Assembly (NCBI GenBank): GCA_029261405.1
Contig: JAJDBK010000001.1
Span: 31,109 to 95,108 of the forward strand
From: Nitrospinaceae bacterium
GTDB lineage: Bacteria; Nitrospinota_A; UBA7883; JAJDBK01
Direction of reading: 5' to 3'
Length of the DNA stretch: 64,000 bases
Shown: positions 41,623 through 50,306 of the stretch, in pieces
Layout of the letters: each line of letters opens with the position of its first letter
Position numbering within the stretch: position 1 is the stretch's first letter
Notes under the pieces: generated by a model
Databases searched by the model: none
The model's input: only the letters and a program-made list of their open reading frames with translations
What the model was told of the DNA's origin: nothing
Program-made: the position numbers and the translations under genes

Positions 41623-42894
41623 CTATGAGATTTCAACAAAAGCCATCGTCGCTTTTTCTATATCGTCGGTGGTGTGCTCCGACATTACCGATAACCGGAA
41701 CCTCGCCGTACCGACAGGCACCGTTGGCGGTCTGATAGCCGGAACAAATACACCCAGATCGAACAGACGTTTTCCGAGTTCGGCCAAGCCCCCATTGTCA
41801 GAATCCCTACGGGTAAAAACCCCGCAGACCTCGTGGCTCTCATCGGTATCGCTCCCGGACTTTTGCGCTCCATCAACCCGGTCAGAACCACAATCCCCTT
41901 TGTATGTCGGGTAAACCGGAACAATCTGCGACTCACAACGACCAGCATTATACCCCGATTCCTTAAGATTTGCACTTATACTCTCAATATTCAACTTTAA
42001 CTTTTTCCTACGTTTGTCACCCTCCTCCCCCGACAAAATGGCAAGCGCCGAGCTTGCCGCCGCCGCGCTTGCGGGGGGTGGCGCTGTGGAATAGATGAAC
42101 GAGCGGGAGAAGTTGACCAACCCGTCGATAAGAGCGCGCGATCCGGCCACCACCCCTCCCGCCGAGCCGAGAGACTTGCCTGCGGTAATAGTATGAAAAT
42201 CGACCCGCTCTTCGACCCCCGCTGAATGGACCATTCCCCGGCCCGCAGGTCCAAAAACTCCGAATCCGTGAGCGTCGTCAACGAGTAGCATGGCCCCGTT
42301 CGCATCGGCAAGATCGGCAATCTCCCGTAACGGCGCCTTGTCCCCATCCATGGAGAATACGCCTTCGGTGATGATAAGCCTCTTGCCTCCGCCCCTATTT
42401 TCGTTCAGAAGTTTTTTCAGGGAATCTGGATCGTTATGGGCGAACCTGAACAACCTTGCGCCAGACGCCAAAACGCCATCGAGGAGGCTGGCGTGACATA
42501 ACCGGTCGGCAAAAACCTTGTCGCCTCTTCCGAGGATGGCTGTCAGCAATCCGGTGTTGGCCGAATAACCGGAACCGTAAAAGAGAGCGGCCTCTTTATC
42601 CAGAAACTCCGCTATCTCCTCCTCAAACTTAACATGGGGAGCCATGGTCCCGCCGACAAGACGTGACGCGCCTGTCCCCCATCCGTATCGTTCTACCGAC
42701 TCGATAGCGGCCCGTTTGACCTCCGGGTGGTCCGCCAGACCGAGGTAGTTATTCGACCCGAAGTTTATCGCCTGCCGATCGTCAATCGATATTAATCGCC
42801 CCTGGGGGGTGGAAACTCTCCTCAGTTTACGAAACAGCCCATCTTCTTTGGCTTTCTCAAGTTTTCTGGCGAAAGGCTCACAAGCGCGTTTCAC
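41623..42894 (-). CDS. bioF: 8-amino-7-oxononanoate synthase
   Basis: A 423-aa PLP enzyme of the alpha-oxoamine synthase family: GSNNYLGLADHP, RYGWGTGASRLVGGT, VDDAHGFGVFGPAGRG and the PLP Lys in TITAGKSLGSAGG. It condenses pimeloyl thioester with alanine in biotin synthesis. It carries an insertion of about 35-40 Ser/Asp-rich residues near 335-372 (YKGDCGSDRVDGAQKSGSD) before the conserved VPAIRPPTVP, so it is longer than usual. A GTG start overlaps the bioB stop by 1 base. Confidence 0.93.
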   Translation of the reverse strand: MKRACEPFARKLEKAKEDGLFRKLRRVSTPQGRLISIDDRQAINFGSNNYLGLADHPEVKRAAIESVERYGWGTGASRLVGGTMAPHVKFEEEIAEFLDKEAALFYGSGYSANTGLLTAILGRGDKVFADRLCHASLLDGVLASGARLFRFAHNDPDSLKKLLNENRGGGKRLIITEGVFSMDGDKAPLREIADLADANGAMLLVDDAHGFGVFGPAGRGMVHSAGVEERVDFHTITAGKSLGSAGGVVAGSRALIDGLVNFSRSFIYSTAPPPASAAAASSALAILSGEEGDKRRKKLKLNIESISANLKESGYNAGRCESQIVPVYPTYKGDCGSDRVDGAQKSGSDTDESHEVCGVFTRRDSDNGGLAELGKRLFDLGVFVPAIRPPTVPVGTARFRLSVMSEHTTDDIEKATMAFVEIS

Positions 42895-43952
42895 TATTTG
42901 ACTATCGTCAGTTCCAGGTCACGAATCATGGTGAGGTCGTCTTCGGCTTTCCGCCCCTTGGTGGTGAGGTAGTTACCAACCATTGTAGAGTTGGCGCCGG
43001 CGGAAAACATGAGGCATTGCAGATCGCGCAGATTCTTCTCCCGACCACCGGCTACCTTGATATCCTTATCCGGCATGACAAGGCGGAACACTGCGATAAT
43101 TTTCAGAATTTCGAAAGGGGGCAGAGGTGGAGCGTTTTCGAGTCTTGTCCCTTCGATGGGGTTTAAAAAGTTGAGTGGTACGGAATCGACATCGAGTTCT
43201 TTTAGCGTGAACGCCAGTTCCGCCCGTTGAGCGGCGCTCTCTCCCATTCCGAATATTCCGCCGCAACACACCTTTAGCCCCACCTTTTTGACTGCCTTAA
43301 CCGTTGCGACATCATCTTCGTAATCGTGGGTAGTGCAGATGTTCGGAAAAAATGAACGAGCGGTTTCGAGGTTGTGATGATATTCGGCCAGCCCCGCTTC
43401 TTTAAGCCTGCGAGCCACCGCTTCATCGATGATACCGAGGGAAGCGCATCGATGAATGCCTACATTCTCCCGCATTTTGGAAATGGCGTCGGTCACGGAA
43501 TCGAAATCCTTTCCGGTCGGCGAGTTTGTAAATCCGTATCCGGAAGTGACTATGCCGAACTTGTGAGCGCCATCGTTAATGGCGGCCCTGGCGCCGTCAA
43601 TGATCTTTTCCGTTGGAACCATATCAAATTCCGGAACAGCGCTGTTCGCGTGGGCCGACTGGGAGCAGAAAGCGCAATCTTCCGGGCAATGCCCCGATTT
43701 TGCGTTGATAATCGAACAAAGAGATACTTCGTCCCCTTTGTAATGTCTCCTTACACGGTTCGCCACAGCGATAAGGTCGAAAACGTATGACGTGTCGAGT
43801 TCAAAGAGCGAAACCGCCTCTTTCATGGTAAGCGGTTCATTGGCAAGAGCCTTCTCCTTGCATCGTTCGATCAGATCAAGGGTCTCTTCCACACTTTCAG
43901 TAACTGCTACAGTCATATTATCGCTCGGTAAATTTGTAGTTTTTGGCTCCAT
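42894..43952 (-). CDS. bioB: Biotin synthase
   Basis: A 352-aa radical SAM enzyme. The cluster motif is CPEDCAFCSQS (CX3CX2C), and the later Cys, Asn and Arg of the [2Fe-2S] site fit (NLETARSFFPNICTTHDY, VCCGGIFGMGES, RLENAPPLPPFE). It inserts sulfur into dethiobiotin. AAGGCG lies before the first ATG. It forms a two-gene biotin operon with bioF; bioA and bioD are not in the window. Confidence 0.96.
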   Translation of the reverse strand: MEPKTTNLPSDNMTVAVTESVEETLDLIERCKEKALANEPLTMKEAVSLFELDTSYVFDLIAVANRVRRHYKGDEVSLCSIINAKSGHCPEDCAFCSQSAHANSAVPEFDMVPTEKIIDGARAAINDGAHKFGIVTSGYGFTNSPTGKDFDSVTDAISKMRENVGIHRCASLGIIDEAVARRLKEAGLAEYHHNLETARSFFPNICTTHDYEDDVATVKAVKKVGLKVCCGGIFGMGESAAQRAELAFTLKELDVDSVPLNFLNPIEGTRLENAPPLPPFEILKIIAVFRLVMPDKDIKVAGGREKNLRDLQCLMFSAGANSTMVGNYLTTKGRKAEDDLTMIRDLELTIVK

Positions 43953-44043
43953 CGACGCCTTTTGACTTCCTTACTCGTTAGAGTCTCTTTATAATACTGG
44001 AGCGACTGCAGTAGACCAAATATAAAAATAACAAGGTAGCATC

Positions 44044-45063
44044 TTGACCATTTCTTCTCACGCCGCTCAAAACGTTACGAAGCTTTCAAGCTATGAAGAG
44101 GTAGTAGCTGATTACGATGGCGAACTGAAAAAAGTCGAAGAGGCTATACGGTCCAACTTCCAGTCGGACGTTGCCATGATTCCACAGATCAGCTCCTACC
44201 TGATAGGTGGAGGGGGGAAACGTATTCGCCCTCTTCTGATCCTCGTCTCATCCGGACTTTGCGGTTACACCGGCTCGGAGCGGCACATCGTCCTGGGTGT
44301 GGTGGCGGAGTATATCCATGCGGCCACTCTCCTGCACGACGATGTTGTGGACGAAGCGAACTTGAGAAGAGGCTCAGAATCGGCCAACATAAAGTTTGGC
44401 AACGAAGCCGCTGTTCTGGTGGGGGATTTTCTGTTCGCCCAGGCGTTCAGGATGATGAGCGACGATAACGACATCCGGGTAATCCGCGCCATGTCTGAGG
44501 CGACGAAAAAACTTGCCGAAGGCGAAATTCTGCAACTTGTGAACACTTGCGACACAGGTATCGACGAGAAGAGATATTTTGACACCATCTATCGCAAGAC
44601 CGGGGCTTTGATGGAATCGTGTTGCCGCATAGGCGCCATCATTGGAGGGGTGGACAAGGAGAGCGAAGAGGCGGTGGCAAGTTACGGCAAAAATATCGGG
44701 ATAGCGTTTCAGTTGATGGACGACCTGCTCGACTACACAGCGGACGGGCGGAAATGGGGAAAACCGATCGGAGCCGACCTGATGGAAGGCAAGATGACGC
44801 TTCCGCTCATTCTGGCTCTCGAAAAGGCGGACGACGATGAGAAAATCTTGATCGAGACCGCCATCAACAGCGAACAAGGCGATTCCCTCGACATAGAGTC
44901 CGTAGTCAATATATTGAAAAAACATGGCTCTATCGACGCTACATACAATCTGGCCCGAAAATATGTTAACAACGCCAAAGCGAACCTCAACTCTTTTCCG
45001 CAAGTGAAACAGAGGCTTGCCCTGTCAGCAATCGCCGACTATGTGACAGAACGGAAAGTCTAG
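44044..45063 (+). CDS. Polyprenyl diphosphate synthase (IspB-like)
   Basis: A 339-aa trans-prenyltransferase. The first Asp-rich motif is LLHDDVVDEANLRRG, the second DDLLDYTA, and GGGKRIRPLL is conserved. It builds the long isoprenoid tail of quinones, so it supports the respiratory chain encoded in the window. A TTG start follows AAGGTAG. It is divergent from the biotin genes and precedes the F0 genes. Confidence 0.94.
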   Translation: MTISSHAAQNVTKLSSYEEVVADYDGELKKVEEAIRSNFQSDVAMIPQISSYLIGGGGKRIRPLLILVSSGLCGYTGSERHIVLGVVAEYIHAATLLHDDVVDEANLRRGSESANIKFGNEAAVLVGDFLFAQAFRMMSDDNDIRVIRAMSEATKKLAEGEILQLVNTCDTGIDEKRYFDTIYRKTGALMESCCRIGAIIGGVDKESEEAVASYGKNIGIAFQLMDDLLDYTADGRKWGKPIGADLMEGKMTLPLILALEKADDDEKILIETAINSEQGDSLDIESVVNILKKHGSIDATYNLARKYVNNAKANLNSFPQVKQRLALSAIADYVTERKV

Positions 45064-45098
45064 CAATAATCAAGAGTACCGGTTCTGATAGAAAAATC

Positions 45099-45128
45099 TT
45101 GACACCCGACCACCCTACTTGCTAAATT
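45099..45128 (+). promoter_or_regulatory. Sigma-70 promoter of the F0 operon
   Basis: A perfect TTGACA (45099-45104), 18-bp spacer, and TAAATT (45123-45128). The first ATP synthase gene starts about 49 bases later. Confidence 0.75.
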
Positions 45129-45176
45129 TCCCCTTTTATAAAGACACCTTGCGAAAAGTACGGGGGGTCTGCGCGT

Positions 45177-45413
45177 ATGCCGGAAAACGATAGTCCGGGT
45201 GGTAACAGGGCCACGGCGATAAAAAAGCTGTACCTGCTAAGCTCGGTCGGTATTCAGCTGGTTGTGTCGATACTCATAGGGCTTGCCTTCGGTAAGTGGC
45301 TTGATGGAAAGTTCGACACCACACCGGCGCTGATGCTGTTATTTATGTTTTTAGGGGTATGCGCCGGATTTCTTAACGTATATCGTATGGCTGTAAAGGA
45401 AGGAAAAGAGTAG
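45177..45413 (+). CDS. AtpZ/AtpI-like small membrane protein
   Basis: A 78-aa protein with two membrane helices (LSSVGIQLVVSILIGLAFG and LMLLFMFLGVCAGFL). It matches the AtpZ-type small protein before atpI/atpB; the motif GKWLDGKF between helices is typical. These proteins help F0 ring assembly or Mg2+ uptake. The next gene starts at the following base. Confidence 0.9.
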   Translation: MPENDSPGGNRATAIKKLYLLSSVGIQLVVSILIGLAFGKWLDGKFDTTPALMLLFMFLGVCAGFLNVYRMAVKEGKE

Positions 45414-45863
45414 ATGGTCGCTTTGCAGGATAGAGCCGACGCCAAAGGCGTTGACCAGACTGCGGACGAGTTGCGCGATGCGACCGGTATCAGGCTTTCG
45501 AGTCTGGGTGTCTACATTCTGGCCCTTATAGCCGCTGGTATTACGGGGGGGATTGAAATAATCTACTCTGTCGCTTTCGGAGGCGCATGTGCGATGGTGA
45601 ACTTGAGATCGATTGAAAGGTTCACCGGGAAGGTGTTGAGTCCTGAAAATCTCAACCCGTCAGTCGCCAAGGTGGTCGCCATATTCTCGTTCTATATAAG
45701 GTTTACTCTTTTTGCCGTGGCTCTCTACCTGTCGGTGGAGGCCGGATTGATACATTTTATGGCGCTTGCCGCCGGTTTGTCAGTGACGACCGTTGGCATA
45801 TTCACCTGGTATGCGACAGGTGGCGTCAAAAGGACCAGGGAGACAAATGCAAGAGCCTATTAA
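45414..45863 (+). CDS. atpI: ATP synthase subunit I-like protein
   Basis: A 149-aa protein with four membrane helices (about 30-48, 53-68, 88-110, 115-135). Fits the ATP synthase I family, which guides assembly of the c-ring. It overlaps atpB by 17 bases. N-terminal 25 residues are polar and variable. Confidence 0.88.
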   Translation: MVALQDRADAKGVDQTADELRDATGIRLSSLGVYILALIAAGITGGIEIIYSVAFGGACAMVNLRSIERFTGKVLSPENLNPSVAKVVAIFSFYIRFTLFAVALYLSVEAGLIHFMALAAGLSVTTVGIFTWYATGGVKRTRETNARAY

Positions 45864-46509
45864 CTATATAGTGATTCCGGGACTGGAACACTACCCGCAC
45901 GTTACATACACATGGGTGATAATGCTCATGTTTGTCGGTTTGGCAATGGTTCTTCGCAAGAACCTCACACATTCGCCGACCGGGCTACACAACGTTATCG
46001 AAGGTTTTGTGGTCGGTCTCATAGAATTTTCCGACTCCGTTATGGGGAAAGAAGGACGGCAGTTCTTCCCGCTCATCGGGTCGCTTGCCATGTTCATCCT
46101 GGTGGGTAACCTGATCGGTCTTGTCCCCGGATGCGTATCCCCCACATCAAATGTCAACACCAATGCGGGCATGGCGGTTATGGTGTTCGCTCTCTACCAG
46201 TACGCCGGTTTCAAAACCCATGGCACAGCATATGTCAAACACTTTTTGGGGCCTGTCTGGTGGATGGCGCCAATGATGTTTCCCATTGAGGTCATCTCGC
46301 ATATCGCAAGGCCGGTAACCCTGACCCTGCGACTCTTCGGCAACATCAAGGGAGAGGATCTTGTCATTCTCGTTTTGGGTTTCCTCGTTCCGCTTTTCCT
46401 GCCGATGCCGATGATCGCATTTGCGGTCTTCACTTCGGTGTTGCAGACTGTGGTATTCATTCTGTTGACAATGGTATATATTGCTGGTGCGTTAGAAGAG
46501 GCTCACTAA
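45847..46509 (+). CDS. atpB: ATP synthase F0 subunit a
   Basis: A 220-aa subunit with about five membrane helices. The essential Arg lies in ARPVTLTLRLFGNIKGED, and SDSVMGKEGRQFFPLIGSLAMFIL-type sequence (about 59-82) is typical. It forms the proton half-channels beside the c-ring. I start it at the ATG after GGGAG rather than an upstream frame inside atpI. Confidence 0.96.
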   Translation: MQEPINYIVIPGLEHYPHVTYTWVIMLMFVGLAMVLRKNLTHSPTGLHNVIEGFVVGLIEFSDSVMGKEGRQFFPLIGSLAMFILVGNLIGLVPGCVSPTSNVNTNAGMAVMVFALYQYAGFKTHGTAYVKHFLGPVWWMAPMMFPIEVISHIARPVTLTLRLFGNIKGEDLVILVLGFLVPLFLPMPMIAFAVFTSVLQTVVFILLTMVYIAGALEEAH

Positions 46510-46587
46510 GCCAAGCTACTGAAAAACCGCCTCATGTGGGCGAATGAATTATATTGATTATTCTATTTTTTTTGAGGAGATATTAAG

Positions 46588-46929
46588 GTGAACAGAACAA
46601 GAGCGATAACAGGTCTTGCGACTTTTATTGCGGTCTTCGTGGCCGCTCCGATGGCGTTTGCTTCCGAAGGCGCCGCCGCTGGTGGTGGTGGAATGTCGGC
46701 TATGCTCGGTCTCGGTTGTGTTATCGGCCTTGGCATCGCCGCTGGTGGATGCGGAATCGGCATGGGCAATACAGTATCCGGCAGTGTGAACGCCATGGCG
46801 CGTAACCCCGGATTCTACCCGAAGATCTTCATGAACATGATGATCGGACTTGCGCTGATCGAAGGGTTTGTAATCTATACCCTGGTTATCGTATTCCTTT
46901 TCATGTACGCCAATCCGTTCCTCGGTTAA
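46588..46929 (+). CDS. atpE: ATP synthase F0 subunit c, with N-terminal signal-like extension
   Basis: A 113-aa proteolipid. The first about 27 residues are a signal-peptide-like extension (MNRTRAITGLATFIAVFV, cut near AFASE), not present in most bacteria. The hairpin follows with the polar loop ARNPG and the ion-binding Glu in LALIEGFVIY; no Ser/Thr follows the Glu, so proton rather than sodium coupling is likely. GAGGAGA precedes a GTG start. F1 genes and subunit b are absent here. Confidence 0.95.
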   Translation: MNRTRAITGLATFIAVFVAAPMAFASEGAAAGGGGMSAMLGLGCVIGLGIAAGGCGIGMGNTVSGSVNAMARNPGFYPKIFMNMMIGLALIEGFVIYTLVIVFLFMYANPFLG

Positions 46930-46952
46930 TGGATTTATAAAAGGTATGATCG

Positions 46953-46990
46953 TGCGGGAAGAGGCGCTAAAACTCTTCCCGCAAAATTTT
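46953..46990 (+). terminator. Strong terminator after atpE
   Basis: TGCGGGAAGAG and CTCTTCCCGCA form a perfect 11-bp stem with a 9-base loop, followed by AAAATTTT. It ends the F0 operon. Confidence 0.88.
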
Positions 46991-47013
46991 AAACCTGCTT
47001 TGGAGTATTGAGG

Positions 47014-47535
47014 ATGAGCGAGACCACGACTGCGACCACCGATGTAGAAGAGAAACACGACCTGACTGTTGTGCGCGATGTAGTAGCCAAATACCGTGGC
47101 GCCCGTGGTTCAATTATTCCAGTCCTGCAAACAGTCCAGACCCACTTCGGCTACCTGCCGATGGAAGCCGTGGAGTTGATCTCAAAGTCGATGCGACTAC
47201 CGATGGCCCAGTTGCTGGGTGTCGCCTCGTTCTACGCGCAGTTCAGGCTGACTCCTCGCGGCAAGTATATGGTCAAGATATGTTGCGGCACCGCCTGTCA
47301 TGTCAAAGGCGCCCAGAGGATGGTCGAACGCGCGCTGGAAACCCTGGATGTAGAAGCGGGCGAAACAACCGCAGACAAGGTATTTACCATTGAACGTGTC
47401 GCCTGTATCGGAGCTTGTTCTCTTGCCCCTGTCATCACAGTGAATGACGACGCCACAGGCTACCTCGACGTTGATAAGTTCGCTGGAATTATCGACGACC
47501 TGAAAAAGTCAGAAAAAACAGGCGATGGGGAGTGA
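47014..47535 (+). CDS. NuoE-like [2Fe-2S] thioredoxin-fold protein
   Basis: A 173-aa protein of the NuoE/HndA family: VVAKYRGARGSIIPVLQTVQ, then GVASFYAQFRLTPRGKY, with cluster Cys in CCGTACHVKGAQ and ACIGACSLAP (CX4C and CX3C). Such subunits pass electrons from NADH-oxidising flavoproteins (NuoF-like). No nuoF follows; ffh comes next. It may serve a formate, NADH or hydrogenase-type complex encoded elsewhere. GGAG lies 8 bases before the chosen ATG. Confidence 0.93.
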   Translation: MSETTTATTDVEEKHDLTVVRDVVAKYRGARGSIIPVLQTVQTHFGYLPMEAVELISKSMRLPMAQLLGVASFYAQFRLTPRGKYMVKICCGTACHVKGAQRMVERALETLDVEAGETTADKVFTIERVACIGACSLAPVITVNDDATGYLDVDKFAGIIDDLKKSEKTGDGE

Positions 47536-47652
47536 TTTTTGTTTTTTACCGCTCAGCCTCACCTCGCCCGGCGTTACCCCCTTATCGGGTGACAACATTT
47601 TTATCTCCAGCCAGAAGCTCTCTTTACTCCCGAATCCTGGTACTGAAATCAT

Positions 47653-49011
47653 ATGTTTGAAGGGTTAAACGACCGACTCGAAGGTGTAGTCAAAACCATA
47701 AAAGGGCTACACAAACTTACCGAAGAAAATATCTCGACAGCCACCCGTGATGTCAGGATGGCCCTGCTGGAAGCCGATGTTAACGTCGCAGTGGTCAAGG
47801 AGTTTATCGCAGGCGTCAAGGAAGAGTTGATTGGCGAAAAAACCTCAGCTGGTATCGACCCGGGCCAGCACTTCATAAAAGTTGTCCACGACAAACTGGT
47901 GGAGATTCTGGGCGGCCAAAGCGCAGAGATCGAATTCTCCCAAAAAGGACCCACCATTATCCTGATGACCGGCCTTCAGGGGTCGGGTAAAACCACTACT
48001 ACCGCCAAACTGGCCAGATGGATCAGCAAAAAGGGGTACACCCCGATGGTGGTCTCGGTAGACGTATATCGACCAGCGGCCATGGACCAGCTAAAAATTC
48101 TGGCCGGTGAGTTGGATATAGCCCTCTACGACGCCGACCCGGGTATGGCTCCGGTCGATACCCTCAAAAAAGCCATCAAGGCCATGGACCACGAAAAGGC
48201 GAACGTCCTGCTGGTCGATACGGCTGGTCGTCTGCATATCGACACTGCGATGATGGATGAGCTTAAACTCATCAAGAAAGCTGTAAAACCGACGGAAACG
48301 CTCTTTGTCGCAGATTCCATGACAGGCCAGGACGCTGTTACCGTTGCCGGTTCTTTTAACGAAACCATCGGTATGACGGGTGTTGTCTTAACCAAACTCG
48401 ATGGTGACACCCGTGGAGGCGCCGCCCTTTCGATCAAGAAAGTGACCGGCGCTCCGATAAAGTTCGTAGGCGTTGGGGAGAAACTCGACCAGTTGGAGGC
48501 GTTCCATCCAGACAGGGCGGCCAGCAGAATTTTGGGCATGGGCGATGTCATGACCCTGATCGAGAAGGCCCAGGACAACATCGACCAGAAACAGGCGCGT
48601 GTCCAGGCGAACAAGATGCTCTCGGCCAATTTCGACCTGAACGACTTTTTGGAACAGTTGCAGATGATAAAAAAGATGGGGCCGCTCGACCAGCTCATGA
48701 AGATGATTCCGGGAGCAAGCGCCATGATGAAATCAAAAGAGGTAGCTCCCGATCCGGACGAGCTTGTGAGGGTGGAGGCGATTATCAACTCCATGACCTT
48801 GAAAGAGCGGGCAAGACCCGGATTAGTGAACACATCGAGAAAACGACGCATCGCAAGAGGTAGTGGCACCCAGATAACCGATGTCAACAACCTTCTGCGA
48901 CAGTTCCAGAAGACCCGCAAGATGATGAAGGGTATTGGAAAGATGTCAGGCAAGAATAAAAAAGGGATGGCCAATCCCCTTGCCGAGTTTGGCCTTGGTG
49001 GAATGCAATAG
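47653..49011 (+). CDS. ffh: Signal recognition particle GTPase Ffh
   Basis: A 452-aa protein: N domain, G domain (G1 GLQGSGKTTTTAKLA, DVYRPAAMDQL, DTAGRLHIDT, TKLDGDTRGG) and a Met-rich M domain (MIKKMGPLDQLMKMIPGA) with RNA-binding GSGTQITDVNNLLRQF. It targets nascent membrane proteins. It pairs with the SRP RNA in this window and heads the ribosome-related gene run rpsP to rplS. Confidence 0.97.
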   Translation: MFEGLNDRLEGVVKTIKGLHKLTEENISTATRDVRMALLEADVNVAVVKEFIAGVKEELIGEKTSAGIDPGQHFIKVVHDKLVEILGGQSAEIEFSQKGPTIILMTGLQGSGKTTTTAKLARWISKKGYTPMVVSVDVYRPAAMDQLKILAGELDIALYDADPGMAPVDTLKKAIKAMDHEKANVLLVDTAGRLHIDTAMMDELKLIKKAVKPTETLFVADSMTGQDAVTVAGSFNETIGMTGVVLTKLDGDTRGGAALSIKKVTGAPIKFVGVGEKLDQLEAFHPDRAASRILGMGDVMTLIEKAQDNIDQKQARVQANKMLSANFDLNDFLEQLQMIKKMGPLDQLMKMIPGASAMMKSKEVAPDPDELVRVEAIINSMTLKERARPGLVNTSRKRRIARGSGTQITDVNNLLRQFQKTRKMMKGIGKMSGKNKKGMANPLAEFGLGGMQ

Positions 49012-49069
49012 GCTCCCCGAATTTCCGGGCGGCGCTTTTTTTAAAATAGTAACAACGGAGGTAATTTAA

Positions 49070-49321
49070 GTGGCGGTAACGATAAGACTGCGACGTATAG
49101 GCGAGAAGAAAAAACCGGTTTACAGGATCGTAGTTCTCGATTCGCGTAAAAAACGGGATGGCGCCTATCTTGAGTTGATGGGACAGTACAACCCGAACGT
49201 AGCTGGTGAGCAGGTAAATTTGAATAAAGAACGGGTTTTGCACTGGCTATCTGTCGGAGCGACTGTTTCGCCGACTGTGCGCAGTATCCTTAAACGAGAA
49301 GGGGTAGCGGTAGCTCGATAA
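49070..49321 (+). CDS. rpsP: Ribosomal protein bS16
   Basis: An 83-aa protein starting [19 protein letters not shown], with [13 protein letters not shown] and a normal length. GGAGGTAATTTAA precedes the GTG start. It is a 30S assembly protein. Confidence 0.97.
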   Translation: MAVTIRLRRIGEKKKPVYRIVVLDSRKKRDGAYLELMGQYNPNVAGEQVNLNKERVLHWLSVGATVSPTVRSILKREGVAVAR

Positions 49322-49346
49322 TTCGGCGACCGGCTGTTTGCACAAG

Positions 49347-49577
49347 ATGAAAGAGCTTATTGAACATATTGCAAGAGAGTTGGTGGACGAGCCTGACAAG
49401 GTCTCCGTAAAAGAGACTGTCGATGGAACGTTGACAACATACCAGCTTTACGTGGCTGATGACGACCTTGGAAAAGTCATAGGCCGACGAGGAAGAACAG
49501 CTTCTGCGATCAGGTCTCTTCTGGCCGCATCGGGAGCGAAAACCAACACAAGGGCTGTATTACAAATAGAGAGTTGA
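49347..49577 (+). CDS. KH-domain RNA-binding protein (KhpA/YlqC-like)
   Basis: A 76-aa protein with the single KH domain LIEHIARELVD, then DDDLGKVIGRRGRTASAIRSLL (GxxG loop as IGRRG). KhpA works with KhpB in RNA binding. It sits between rpsP and rimM as in many bacteria. The ATG is preferred over a TTG 9 bases upstream. Confidence 0.94.
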   Translation: MKELIEHIARELVDEPDKVSVKETVDGTLTTYQLYVADDDLGKVIGRRGRTASAIRSLLAASGAKTNTRAVLQIES

Positions 49578-50161
49578 CCACTCCCCCCTATTTAACCGAC
49601 TCACCCTGCCCCAGAGGCTCAAGTGAACTTCCCATTGCCGTTGGCAGGGTAACAAAACCTCACGGAGTCAAGGGGGCGGCGAAAATTTTCCCCTTCTTTG
49701 AAGAGGCTCTCTTCTCGATGATCGGGCATAACGTGACCGTTGCGCCTGAAAAAATGAGAGGGGAAACAAAAACACTTATGGTCGAATCTGTCAGAGGTGG
49801 CGGCGCCAGCCTTATCATAGAGTTTAAGGGGTTTACTACACCAGAGCAGGTGCGTGGCATGTCGCCAGCCATAGTAGTGGCCCCTAAAGGAAAGTTGCCC
49901 CCTCTACCTGAAGGTCGCTACTACTACGAAGAGATAATCGGATTGCCGGTCTTTAACATCGAAGGGGTAGAGCTGGGCCTGTTAGCCGATTTTTTTACAG
50001 CTGGTGAGAAGGATGTCTGGTCGATTAAAACTCCGGATGGCGGAGAAATCCTGACACCTTGTCTGCCGGAAACAATAATAGATGTCGATCTTGAAAAAGA
50101 GAGGATCACCGTACAACTGATGGAGTGGGTGGCGGGGCCAGTGGCTCGGCCACAGCGATAA
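49574..50161 (+). CDS. rimM: Ribosome maturation factor RimM
   Basis: A 195-aa protein: LPIAVGRVTKPHGVKGAAKIFPF in the N-terminal domain and YYYEEIIGLPV, EKDVWSIKTPDGGEILTPC, then PETIIDVDLEKERITVQL in the PRC-barrel. It aids 30S head assembly. A TTG start overlaps the previous stop by 4 bases. The last codons (PVARPQR and stop) lie inside a REP-like palindrome, so the C-terminal tail has been shaped by the repeat. Confidence 0.95.
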   Translation: MTTPPYLTDSPCPRGSSELPIAVGRVTKPHGVKGAAKIFPFFEEALFSMIGHNVTVAPEKMRGETKTLMVESVRGGGASLIIEFKGFTTPEQVRGMSPAIVVAPKGKLPPLPEGRYYYEEIIGLPVFNIEGVELGLLADFFTAGEKDVWSIKTPDGGEILTPCLPETIIDVDLEKERITVQLMEWVAGPVARPQR

Positions 50162-50221
50162 ACGCTACCGCGACATATGAGAGCCTTGTTCAATGCGTTC
50201 CGGTAGCGGTGGCCACGCCAC
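50141..50221. repeat. REP-like palindrome pair, copy 2
   Basis: GTGGCTCGGCCAC-AGCGATAA faces GTGGCCACGCCAC, and inside them CGCTACCG pairs with CGGTAGCG. The unit has the same architecture, spacing and AGCGATAA flank as the core of the MITE at 25.3 kb. It covers the 3' end of rimM. Confidence 0.7.
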
Positions 50222-50306
50222 CTTCCGTCGATCCTTTTACAAGCGGTCAGGAAGTGACTGAACCGGAACCATAATTTTGCATAGAATAGAATAGAGGCCA
50301 GACTAA

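Noticed and set aside
48126..48974. 282-aa open frame opposite ffh
   Set aside because: Fully antisense to a clear Ffh gene; low-complexity Ser/Phe/Ile-rich composition typical of shadow frames.
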